Of a stretch of DNA of 64,000 nt, positions 12,420 to 23,500 are shown piece after piece. The stretch is from Rhytidiadelphus loreus (lineage: Eukaryota > Streptophyta > Bryopsida > Hypnales > Hylocomiaceae), in contig OX344761.1 in NCBI GenBank assembly GCA_947034895.1, positions 39,692,863 through 39,756,862 on the forward strand, read 5' to 3'. The translations under genes and the position numbers were made by a program. Each line of letters begins with the position of its first letter. The stretch's first letter is position 1. Below the pieces are notes generated by a model, which saw nothing but the letters and a program-made list of their open reading frames with translations, did not search any database and had not been told where the DNA came from.

Positions 12420-15400
12420 GTGTCAATCCACTCTGTCCTCATGTCTCACAACGTTGTCCTTTTGGCGGGGTCCACCAAATTCCGTTGACTTTCTTCCAAA
12501 CCCTACTACAGTACTGGCATGTTGTGCTGCAGTCAGTCTTGCCAGTGAAAAGGCTAACCAACTTAAAGACGGGTACCCAAAACCGCCACTTTTCGCTACA
12601 TCCCTAGTTTCCATTATTAGACTGGTCTAATTTTTATATTATTATTTTTTATTGACAAGCGAAAGAAGGTTCCAACGCACCCAAAAATGTGACATTTGGA
12701 TATTGTATGCAAAAGTTATGATGAAGGGGCAAAGTTTTTGGAGGAAAGGTTCTATAATCGTTTTTTCCCCCTTACGTACAATTTGATTTTGGAGATGTAT
12801 ACAGTAATGATGGCAGTTTTAAGTAGGGTGTGATTTTGGGGTGTACCCATGTTAAGACCCGCTTTACACTAAATCAAAAGGCGAGGGGGCCAAGGTTTTG
12901 AAGGTTTTGATTGGCTAAAGAGTTGAGATGTCTTTATAAAATGGTTTTACATTGGGAAAATAATGAGATTTAGGTCACAGGACTCTAAAAAGGCTTAATG
13001 ACTTTGAACTTACCTTTTTCGTAGGTGGTAGCAAAAATCTTCAAATTTTGAGCGCCTAGAATTATAGTTAAACCCACCTTAAAGAAGTAGGTTTGAAAAT
13101 ATCAAGGGTCCTTGATGAAAAGTACTGTTTTTATTATTAAAATTTAAAAATAAAACATTTTATGCCTTCTTAGCATTTACACCCAAATCCAAAAGTTATA
13201 ATCTCTAAAGGAAGACTTTCTAGCTAATGGCAAGTGAAGGGGCTTGGAAAGGGAGACTTTTTAATTTTTGGCTCCCTCATTTCTAGTATAAACTCGACTT
13301 GAGTTATCCAAAAATAATAATTATATTGAAATTTAGTGATTTAAACTATGAGCTACTTCTAACAATGGTTTTACAACTAATGGATGAGGCATTGTTAGAA
13401 GTAGATTTGCCCTTGGTGTTAGGCATTAGAGAAAATTTAGAACTTGCAAAGAGTAGTTTGACTTTCAACAATAGTGCAAATACAACACTGTAAGTTGTTG
13501 AAAGTCAAACAACCCACTACAAGTTCTAATGGAATAGTGTTTGCACAATCCATTCAATCTACATGTGGATGTATCATACATGATGGTGAAGGTTGACAAA
13601 ATATTTCTAAAAAGAATTATAGAATAGTTAAAAAATTGTTTGTTTTTTCAAATTTTTTGTTTTGAAGAAAATATATATTGTAGAATATTTATATTTTTAG
13701 CATGTGTAAAAACCTATTATCCAAAAAAAATATATATTTGGCAAAAAAAATTGAGCTAACAACCCAATAATGTAATTCTTGTCTAAGACCTTTGCTAACA
13801 TTACAATTAAAAGCAAATGACAACATGCTCTAATTAAGCAATGTTGGCGACTAATATAAAATTTGATTATTAATTAATATTTGGAGTTGCTAGCATTTGT
13901 GTAGGATAACAAATATTTAGTTTTAGTATTTTTAATGAATTTTCCTACATTAAATATCATTACCAACATATTATTTAGAGTTAATTGTAAAGTTTATTGT
14001 AATTTTACAAAACCAATGAACTCATGACATGTATTTAAAAAGTTAACCATGCAATGTTCAATGCGTTTTTTTCAAAGACGGATTGTCAAAAGTTGTTTGA
14101 CTTTGAGTAGTATAAAACCATCTTGTTCTTGCTAAGTTGAAACTTGGTACCAAGCTCTAAAGGACCCCAACTTTTGGAGGCTTCGAGGAGTTTCATCCTC
14201 TCTTTATTTTAAAAAACAAACACTTAGTTTACCTTTTAAAACTATTCCTTTGAAATGCCATCTTTTTGTCAAACTTCAACTTGTGGTCTCTCGTTTGAGG
14301 CACTTTACAATTAATTCTCTTATAGCAATGTAGCCTTATTTGATTAAAGGAATGCTATCCAAAAAACAAAATTCTAGTGGGGAAAAAAAGGGTAATAAAA
14401 AAGGTAGAACCCTCACACATAGACTTTTTTGTTTGATATTTGCAATGAGGAGGGGGGGGGGGGGGTAGATGTAAAAGCATGGATAAAAAAAAGTCACAAT
14501 AGATTAATGATCTTTAGGCCTTGTCTAGACTAGTCATTGACAATAGAAATATTATAATTGGTGATTTGTCACCAAAAATCAATGTGACATAGAGGTGAGC
14601 AACGAGGGTATAGGAAATTTGAGTATTTTTAGAGCAACTTTTTGCCAATTCCATTCAAATCTTGGCCAAGAATTTATCAATTATTTTTTATTATAGTAAA
14701 GTATGTAATTCAAATGGATCAATAGAGTTAAAATAGGAAAAAGCTTCTTCATTGTACATTTGATCGCCATATGGATGATATGAAAAAAACTAAGCTAAAG
14801 TAGGAGGTGTAGAGCATATTGGCTTAGAATCTCTTCTATGTGGATCAAGGCATTTTCTAACAAATTTTTAGGGAAAGAAGAGAGGGGGAACACATCCATG
14901 ATCACAATTTGATTCATAATTTTTAAACTTAAATTAAATTAGATACAATTTTCTAATAAAAGCTCTTAGTAATAGGGTGAGCACTATTTAAGGTCATAGG
15001 TATTGCCACTAAATGTCAAACAATTGTTTATCAATGGTGCATATAGAGTTCAAAAATAAAGGCATGCAAACCTTAACTTTTAAAAGATGCAAGTATTGCT
15101 CATATAATGTATATACTATTGCAACTTTAAGTACCTAAGCCATTTGCATGTAGAAAAAAATGTTTTTCAATAAAGAATTTTTTTTATGAGATTGTTTGGG
15201 AGTGCACCTTTGCTTTGTGATTTTCATAGAATTTTTTGCAACATGATTGTGTAAGAAATAAAGTCTTATATACTAGGATTGTTGAAAGAGTACAATCCTT
15301 TGTAGGTCATTCCTGATCATAACATTCTAAATTAGAACAATATGGTGTATATCATTGCCTAGGATGGCACAAAGTGTCCCACCACTCATAACTCCACATT

Positions 15401-15860
15401 ATTTACATTGAAATTTTGTCTACTTCTAAGGCAGTCAACTTCTTTTTGACCACTGCCTATTTTCGCTAGTTAGATTGCTTTGTTTTTTTATTAGTTGTGG
15501 TTTACAGTGACAACTCGCGTGGTTAGGTAACAACTCACACAACACAAATGTTGGGGAGGTGTACATTGAATGCATAGGCAATGATCACATGATGTACATT
15601 GGAAGCCACAATTATCACCTACATTGAAGCATGGTCAATTTTGTAAATAGCATATGGTTGGAGATGCGGTGTCCTATATAACAAAAATGGGTTGAATGGA
15701 ATCTTTACAAAAAAAACTCATAATTTTTTCATTTTTGAGGGAAAAACGAACAAATTCTAGAATCCTCCTCAAATCTATTTCTCCAAACGGTGGCCAGTGG
15801 GGGATTTTTCCCCTCACCAAATGCATACTCAAAATATGGTAATTTGCTTAAGTGGTCAGA
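12420..15860. other. Noncoding AT-rich DNA
   Basis: No supported gene. It contains an inverted-repeat hairpin block (13353-13536) and a long G run at about 14451-14466. A short GC-richer patch at 12420-12615 has an open frame on the minus strand that matches nothing I know. Confidence 0.5.
13353..13536. repeat. Two adjacent inverted repeats; second resembles a miRNA-type foldback
   Basis: The first pair, CTACTTCTAACAATG (from 13353) and CATTGTTAGAAGTAG (13390-13404), is perfect. The second has a perfect core, GTTTGACTTTCAACAA (13457-13472) and TTGTTGAAAGTCAAAC (13495-13510), with a 22-nt loop. The stem extends outward with mismatches to AGAACTTG and CAAGTTCT, about 35 bp per arm. It could be a small foldback element or a small-RNA precursor; no expression evidence is available here. 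Confidence 0.55.
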
Positions 15861-15864
15861 ACGA

Positions 15865-16265
15865 GGCTGGCTATCTTAGAGCCAGATTCCATTGGGCTTC
15901 TAGACCTCCAACAATTGGATGGGGCCCTAGACCGTAGATTGGAGCTGGACCTCGGATTGCAACTCTCCATTGCATCTTGGATTGGCTGGAAGTAGGAAGC
16001 CGAAAGGTTACAAGGCAACACGATTATGGTTGCATCTCCTTTGTGACATGACCTTTAGCAACTTTGTTTTGTTGCGTAGTTTAAAAAAGGGAGATCTAGT
16101 CCACCTTCCACCCTCCAGCCTCGCATTTCCATTTTGCACGGACCGAAGGCTAGATGGGTGGCTAGACCTCCAAAAACTCCAAGCAATGCAATGGAGGGCA
16201 TCTGGAGGTCCAAAATCGGACGTCTAGCTCCCCAATGGAGACTGGCTCTTATATCAAACTTAGCC
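15865..16265. mobile_element. Foldback MITE, ~400 bp
   Basis: Left-arm phrases (GGCT, GAGCCAG, TCCATTGGG, TCTAGACCTCC, CTCCATTGCAT) recur in reverse complement at the right end in the same order, giving imperfect inverted arms of well over 100 bp. The block is GC-richer than its surroundings. Open frames on both strands here are a by-product of the palindrome. Confidence 0.6.
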
Positions 16266-16344
16266 CCCAACCACTCATAAAACTGTGCAAATACTAATCC
16301 CAATTTGACACCAATTCATCATCAAACAGTTTTTCATTCCTATA

Positions 16345-17483
16345 AGGTAGTGTGCTCATAAACCATCAGTTTACCAGCTGTTGGGCCTTTTCGATGGTTT
16401 TCAGATGCCTAAAAATATTTTCACTTATTTTTCACTTGAAGAGAAGTTGATGTGGGATGCAACCCAAGTGGTTTCATATTTTTCTGAGCATTTATGAATT
16501 ACTTATGAATTTCCAAAGAATTCTGCCAGAGACACCTATTTGTGATCCTAGGCCTTGCAAAACCCACACACGTGCAGTCTGAAAAAAGATATGGTGTGAC
16601 CAAAAACAAGCAATGAAGCATTGAACAAGTAATACTTAAGGTTCCTAAATGTGACCTTTACTAAACTGAAGCCAAGGAATCAATATTGTCTTCACATACT
16701 TTGAAGTCCAATTCAAAGTGCTCTAACTTTTGCATCCGATTTCCAAATTCAATAAAACTTGTTGTAAAATTTGCGCTCTCTCTTCTAGTTTGTGAGATAA
16801 ATTTTTCAGATCAATCCGAGTTATACTGATTTTTTGGGAGCCAATCGAAGTTCACAAGTTCAATTTAAGTTCACCAAATTGCATCTGCTGGCTGCAGCTT
16901 TGGGGGCTTCTATCTCCTTCATTCTAAGTTTGTTTTCAGTAAAATTTGTTGGGTTATGTTCCCCTTGAAGTCTAGTTATTGTGGTAAAATTTTCATGTCA
17001 ATTCAAGTTGTTTTGAATGTTTGGGAGCAATTCGAAGTTCTAAATCCCGACATTCTTCAATCACAGTGAACTTCGGCGGCTTATAACTTCTTCATACAAG
17101 GTTCGTTTTCAGTATTTTTTTGTTGGAAAAGTTGCGCCTACTAGTCTAGTTTGTGTGGCTAAAATTTCATATCAATCCAAGAATTAATGATTGACTGAGA
17201 ATCATTTTAGTGAAAGGATGTTCAGCCATAAATTTGTTTCTTGCAAAAATGAAGCGAACACATGTCTTGTATCCACTCTTAGTTCAAAATCGACCCACCC
17301 TGGCTCGTATTACACCATATGTGTAGTATAAACCAACATCTATCAAACCTTATTAAGCTCTCACATTATCAAAAGCCCAATTCAGAACTGCTTAGTGTCC
17401 ATTTCAAAATTGCTTAGTGTCCATTTCAGAGCCTCCTACAAGGACGCTTTGAAGTTGCGGGTCGGAATTACAGACAACTACCT
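16345..17483 (-). mobile_element. TA-flanked element, family F copy 2, uninterrupted
   Basis: TA lies at 16343-16344 and 17484-17485. One end reads AGGTAGTGTGCTCATAAA and the complement of the other AGGTAGTTGTCTGTAA. It is about 1139 bp and aligns in reverse complement with 2909-3730 joined to 10531-10786, without the Mutator-like insertion. A 22-bp phrase, GCTTAGTGTCCATTTC plus flank, is duplicated near 17391-17435. No coding sequence is evident. Confidence 0.75.
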
Positions 17484-17782
17484 TAGCAGCAATTCATGGT
17501 ATAGTAATCAAAGAGCAGTTCTTGGAGCATGGGCAGAATATGGACAGACTACTGACTGAAAATTTGCTTGCAGGATATTGCTGGCGACGCTTTTCCACCG
17601 TCAGACCCCTGAGACCCGGCGAAGCCTCCCTCTCGCCTCGGTGGCCGAGCCGCTGCCGCCCCGCAGAAAACGAGGATGCCAACACGTACGAGCCAGGTAC
17701 GAGACGAGTACTGGAATCAATGTACCGGCACAAACGCCAAACCCTAATCGTGACTCAACACCTGAGGAATCGGACACCACGG

Positions 17783-17788
17783 CACGTG
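17783..17788. promoter_or_regulatory. G-box / ABRE-type palindrome CACGTG
   Basis: The context GGCACGTGGTG lies about 430 bp upstream of the start codon of the stress-type gene at 18214, in a locally GC-rich block (17580-17830). CACGTG with flanking G is the classic core bound by plant bZIP factors in abscisic-acid-responsive promoters. Function here is inferred from position and from the dehydrin-like product. Confidence 0.45.
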
Positions 17789-17953
17789 GTGTACAAATCG
17801 GGAACAATGCTTCCCGAAATGGCTGCGATGACAACCTTAAGTACTCCAGCTTGCCCATGATCGTCCATCTTTAGTTATTCTCTTCCGATCGATCTTGCAT
17901 TCAATCCTCAGACTAGCTCAAATCCTCAGCGTCGTCGTCACTTCAATTTCCAG

Positions 17954-18168
17954 GTGAGAACACAATGCTCTGATGTTGCGTCACAAGCATCTGTGGAGTG
18001 TTTTGAGAATTTGATTGCAATTGTGACATCTCAGTGACATCTCAGTGACATCTCAGTGACATCTCCGTGGTTTCGCAGCACTTTTATGGTAATTTATGAA
18101 TGCAGGAGCGAATTGAAGGATCGGAGATTGTATTGAGATGTGGACATTGTGCGTTTTTTGATGTGTAG
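17954..18168 (+). other. Intron in the 5' untranslated region
   Basis: The donor CAG|GTGAGA at 17954 and acceptor GTGTAG| at 18168 bracket 215 nt ending 45 nt before the start codon at 18214. The upstream segment (about 17880-17953) is pyrimidine-rich and looks like a plant leader. The intron contains four 11-bp repeats of TGACATCTCAG (18024-18067). Confidence 0.55.
18024..18067. repeat. Four tandem 11-bp repeats
   Basis: TGACATCTCAG is repeated four times; the last copy ends CCG. It lies in the leader intron. Confidence 0.9.
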
Positions 18169-18213
18169 GTGCAAAGATTTTTATACGGAAGCTTGTTTCG
18201 GGAGTAATCAGAG

Positions 18214-19585
18214 ATGGCCACTGTAGGAGATCGTGCAGCTATGGGAGCTGAAACTGCCCGCATGGAGGGCAAAGGCGCAGGAGGTCAGGCCGTGGACGCC
18301 GCGAAGGCGGCTGTCACGGGACGTGCCGGTCGCCCCCGTCATCGTCGCACCAGGTTGCCGGGACATAGCCGGAGTGTTAGTAGGAGCAGTAGCAGCTCCT
18401 CGATGAGCAGCTCTGATGAGGAGAGTATTCGCCGGCGAGGCCATGGTCATCATGGCGTCGAGGGCGTGCGGACAGTTGTTAGCAATGAAGGCGAAGCTTA
18501 CTGCCCCAATCCGAACATGCGCAATATGGTAAGTAACGTCGATCACATGGATCTGTTCGTGTACAATGTGATGCTCGTGTTGGTGCAATTGTCTGATTTG
18601 GTGTGTGTGTGTGATGACGCTGTGCAGCCCAAGGAGTATGAGACCAGAGTGCAAGTTATCCAGCGGTACCCTGAGATGCGTACCGTGGAGAAGACGGATT
18701 ACGTGAAGGAGATTGTGAATGAAGAGCGAACGATCATCGTGCCGAGGACGAGGGTGGTCTTGGACGAAGTGCAGCATGTCGATCGCGTGCCTATTATCAG
18801 AGAGGTGGCGAAGACAAGAATCGAGATCGTGCACATGTAAGCCCCGTCGCTAGTTCTACAGCCTTTGTCATTAAGCAAGCGATCATGGTTCCATTGGTCT
18901 AAATCTTGACTGAGTCTTGATACAGAGTTGTACCAGAGGAGCGAGAAGTGACGGACATGGTCCCCGTGATCGAGTACGTCGACACGCCCAGGATTGAGAG
19001 GGTGCCCCGTGTTATCGTGGAAGATATTGAAGAAATAATCAGAGTGCCTATCGTGAGGGAGGTTCCCGTCACGCGTATGGTCGAAGTACCGACCGGAAAG
19101 TAAGTTTCAACTATTTCGCATAATTTCTCGCTGCGTTTTTGCTGAGGCAGTCTGGCGTATGTTCTGAAAAAAGAAAAAACGAAGAAAAAACTCGTAATTT
19201 CAAAGACGTGAATTTTCCAATTAAGGAAAGAGTTACTGAAAACGCAATTTCTAAATGTATCTTGTGATCAATCCGCAGCTACTGCGAGGCACCTGCTGGC
19301 GAGTTCGTGAACCCCACGCACTTCAACCTGCTCGGTCACAAGCACGGTCACAAGACCGGTGGTATTCTAAACAGAACAACGAGTTCGTCGTCTTCTTCTT
19401 CCTCCGACTCCGACGCCGAACACAACGGTGCTATCCACACAACCGGCACTCACGGTCACCATCGCCACAACGGGACCACAGGACTCGGCCACCAACACAA
19501 CCTCGACAGCACTACCACGACGACCTCCAACCCGACGACACCAAGAAAGAAGCAGGGATTGCTGGGAAGGATCATTCATCACTAA
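18214..19585 (+). CDS. Alveolin-like repeat protein with dehydrin-like S and K segments
   Basis: I join four coding exons, 18214-18528, 18628-18836, 18926-19099 and 19279-19585, all with GT-AG borders and intact phase, giving 334 residues. Residues 1-105 are Gly/Ala/Arg-rich with a Ser run before DEE (58-70). Residues 106-230 are a charged Val/Ile/Pro repeat region (VPRTRV, RVPIIREV, RVPIVREVPV, MVEVP) resembling alveolin/articulin repeats of membrane-skeleton proteins. Residues 250-279 (GHKHGHKTGGILNR, then eight Ser, then DSD) resemble the dehydrin S segment, and the C-terminus (RKKQGLLGRIIHH) resembles a degenerate K segment. His-rich stretches (78-80, 286-306) could bind metal. The 99-nt first coding intron has no stop and keeps frame if retained. 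I infer a stress-related structural protein and do not know a named family with this order. Confidence 0.75.
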
Positions 19586-19819
19586 TTTCAACACAGGATT
19601 TTGTCGAACCAGAAAAACTTGAATGACTTTCCGATCAAGGCGAAGACGATTAGAGTTCGGCGAGAACTGTAGTTTAATTAGGGTTTCAAAGATTAGGTGG
19701 ATAAAGCTCCTGTTGTGGGGGGATATCACGTTGCTAAATTGAGTTGCGTGTCTTCTTTCATACTGTACAGTGGTCGACTGCAGCAACTTTTGTATACAAC
19801 AATTTTCGCGGTGTAAGTT

Positions 19820-19825
19820 AATAAA
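19820..19825 (+). terminator. Candidate polyadenylation signal AATAAA
   Basis: AATAAA lies 235 bp after the stop codon of the preceding gene, in an AT-rich 3' flank. It is a sequence match only. Confidence 0.4.
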
Positions 19826-20492
19826 AAGTATGTTTCTATTTTCGGCCAACTTCTGTTTTCGGCGTTTTGAATATACTAGAATGCACTCGATTTTTGTTGC
19901 TGACAATCGTCACTCCCGAGTTCTGAACGATGGAAAGGAAGAGATAACCGGAATACCGGTAGTTAAAGCCAATTAATCTCGAACTGTAGCCGACGGAATT
20001 AGCTAAAGCTAGGTGTGGAACAAGTCTCCCAAACGCTCTCCCCTTTTCTAGCCATCAATGCATCAATTTCGGCTGCCCCGAGTATTTTAATGCCAAAAAC
20101 ATTTTCCCTCCGAAACCAACTTATGAATTGGATTCGTCAGCAGAAGACTTTGTCACGGCAGAAATGGTTTGCCTTCAAAAGGCACCACGCCAACAGAACG
20201 TGGTGAGTTCAGTTCTGAGAAATGCGGACAGTCATTTGTGACACTGACTGATGAGCTTGTTCTAGTCATGTCGTTTTCGTTTTCGTTGCAGTCATATCAT
20301 TTTTTGAGATAAAAGGCAAATTTTCGCAGTCATGTCATTTTCATTTTCTCATTTTTCATGAATATTTTCTGGATTAGGCAGGTGGCACTGTTGCAAGTTG
20401 ATGTTCCGGAAGAAGCGGTGGCGCGCGGGCGGTTAGCTGACAAACCCGGGAAGCGACAGCCAGAATTCGGCGGAGGCACTTACGGCAAGGCC

Positions 20493-20552
20493 ATGGAGTG
20501 GAGGAGCGTTGTGCTGCATGCGAGAAGATGGAGGACTATGCGTGGCGAGTAG
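20493..20552 (+). CDS. Upstream ORF (19 codons) in the MSL leader
   Basis: ATG at 20493 opens a frame (MEWRSVVLHARRW...) ending in TAG at 20550-20552, 18 nt before the main ATG at 20571. The segment appears to lie in the last leader exon, which may begin after TTAGGCAG at about 20382. Short upstream frames of this kind can lower translation of the main frame. Whether it is translated is not known. Confidence 0.35.
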   Translation: MEWRSVVLHARRWRTMRGE

Positions 20553-20570
20553 CATTCGTTGTTGCGAACA

Positions 20571-23500
20571 ATGATGTCGCGTGATACGCCATCTCCGCCT
20601 GATCTTCGTGGTGACACCCCTCCAACCTTCAGAACTGGAGTTGTACCTGCTCTTGTCGACCCTTCGACGCCGACCTTTGGCCAACCTGCATTGAATGTGG
20701 CCGAACTCCGATTCAACGCGGCGAACTCTGGCAACCAGCTCTTGACAGATGGCACGATAGATGAGCGGACAGAAACTTGCAGAATGAAAAGGGAAGACGG
20801 ATTTTTTGCGTCTAAGACTGGAGTCACGGGTGAATTGAACAATGTGAGGTCGCCGTCGGCTCTGGAGGACCTACAAAGACGGGCGAGAGCTGCATCGGCT
20901 GGACATCTGCATTATAGCAAAAGCTCGGGACGAGAGATGGAAGAACGCTTACCACCGAGGGTGCGCTTCGATGAGAGTGGAGGCACCGAGGGGAACAGAG
21001 TTGACAACGGTTGGCACGAGCATGACACTCTAGAGAAAGTCAGCCTGTTGAAGGAGGATTCAGTTACGCCGCAGAGGAAGTGGCGGACGAAGAGCTTGGA
21101 CATGAGCAGTGGGAGACATGTGCCGGATTCTAGCGGAAACTTATGGCGGAAGCAGAATAAAGAAACGACCATCGAAGTGGATCCCGTTTCGTCGTGGTCG
21201 TTGAACAAGAAGAGTGGTCTACCTCATCTTCCCGAAACGCAGATTTACTCGCAGTCGGAGTCGGAGATGAGCAAGGACAACTCCGCGTTTAGCTCCATGC
21301 GCCGATTCTCGCAGGTGGACTCCGACTCCACGAATTCCTCCCAACGCTTACCTGCATTGCTTTCTCGTCTCCCATCCTCGGGGGATCATGTCACAAACAT
21401 TCTTGAGAATCCTGCATTTGACAACAAATTCGACCGTGGCGAGGAGCTCGGGAGTAGCCTGCGTTTGCGCAAGACGAGTACTCACAGCAGCCAGCGTCAC
21501 TCCTTTCGAGATGAGGAACTTGTTACCAAAGCCTCGGCGATTCCCGCGAGTCAATACAACCGAGCGAAGTCACGATTTGCGGAGCCGAGGAAGCCATACG
21601 ATCAGAAGAGCGGCACTCCACGAAACTCCGGGCCAGCAAAGTCCGGCATTCTGAAGTCCGGCCCGCAAAGGTCACAGCAGCTTCGCTCGGGGAAGTTATG
21701 GTCGGGTCAGCTTCGTTCGCAGCTTATGAAGTCGGGAATGCTGCCTGGCGGAGCATTAGGCCGCCTGGAGGAGGAAGAAGAAGATCCTTTCAAGGATTTG
21801 GACCTTCCTGACCGACCGAAGATGCAAAAGAAGTTAACCTGGGGAGTTTTTTTCGAGTGGATAGCGCTCATCGTCCTCCTCGGCGCTGTGGTATGCAGCC
21901 GAGCGCTTCCGCAACTGAAGCGTGTGACGCTATGGGGGCTTTTACTCTGGAAATGGATTCTTCTTGCGCTCGTCATTGTCTGCGGCCGTTTGGTGTCCGG
22001 CTGGGTAGCGCGTACATTAGTTTTCATTTTGGAGATTAACTTCTTGACTCGACGTCGCGTCCTCTACTTCGTCTACGCATTGCGACGCAGCGTACGCAAT
22101 TGCATATGGTTAGCATTGGTGCTCATGGCATGGAATTTCATGTTCAACGCGAAAGCCCGAAGCGCCAGCAAGAAACTCGTCTATGTGACGAAGGTCTTGC
22201 AATGCTTTCTTCTCGCAGCGTGCTTGTTTCTTGTTAAAGTGTTTTTAGTGAAGGTGCTGGCTTCCTCTTTCCATGTGGATACCTACTTCGAACGTATCCG
22301 CGATTCTTTATTTAACCAGCATGTTTTGGAGGTTCTCTCTGGGCCGCCGGTGGTGGAGCTTCAGCAAATGAAGGAGGAAGATGAGAAGCTGATGGACGAA
22401 GTGGCACTGTTGAAGAAAGCGGGTGCGACGGCACCGGGGTTGGCGGGGTTGCCAGGAATTAGTGAGGGGAATGAAACCCTAAAATCGAATAAGACGTTCA
22501 AGAGGAGTAAAACGGGTTTGTCTGGGGAGGTGAAAGGCTCCGGACTCACTGTCGAGCATTTGCACAAGCTGAACCGGAAGAATGTGTCCGCTTTCAACAT
22601 GAAGCGGCTCATCAATTTGGTGAGATATCAAGGCGTTGCCACTCTTGGTCAAGGGCTTGATACCGATGCGGCGGAGGGTAGCGAGGGAATGGATACCGAG
22701 ATCAGAAGTGAGTGGCAGGCCAAAGCTGTTGCTAAGGACATTTTCGACAACGTTCCTCGACCTGGCTTGGCGTAAGCACGTCTTCCTTGTTTACAGGCTG
22801 CTTTTACTGTTGTATCCAAGCAAATTTTACTCTTGTTGCGTAATCTGAATGAATTGCATTCTTGAAGACTTTTGAGCTTATTTCCACTGTAGCACTGAAG
22901 CCATATAGATCACTAAAATAATGTAGCCCCAAGACTGCAACGCTAGAACCATTTGGTTTGTATTCCAAGACTTTCTCCATGATGACTAGATTCATAAGTC
23001 TGAAAGTTTGCTTTCAAAAGTTGAACTCAATACGTTAGAAGAATTGTTTGAAAGAAAGTAAATGTCTTCATCTTGGATATCCTAATCCTTCCTTGAATAG
23101 CAGATGTGCCCAAAGTTTGAGGATCTGATTTCAAGAATGTTTCTTTTGACTTTCTTTTACTTCTTTTCTAACGGTTGGAACAATTGGAATTGTGGACTAC
23201 AGATATATTACTGAGGATGACCTAATGCGATTTATGCCAGACGAAGATGCTATCCGTGCACTTGCTCTCTTTGATGGCGCTATGGAGACGGGGAAAATTA
23301 CAAAAAAGGCTCTGAAGACCTGGGTGGTATGCGCTCCCTGCTTGCCTGACGTGCTTGCTTTTTCAGTTGCCCTACATTTTTTTCTTCTTTGCAAGCTAAT
23401 CTGGTACTGAATTGATTTGATCTTCTAGTAACTTTACGTTTGATTTGCTTTGCTTTACGTTTTCTTTAGGATTTGGTATTTTTTACAATTAACTAATGTT

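Noticed and set aside
18208..18834. Long His-rich open frame opposite the alveolin/dehydrin-like gene
   Set aside because: It is the antisense reading of a GC-rich coding exon. The plus strand has splice signals and continues through three more exons.
19367..19906. Open frame on the minus strand across the last exon and 3' flank
   Set aside because: Antisense shadow of the Ser/Thr/His-rich exon; no start or domain support.
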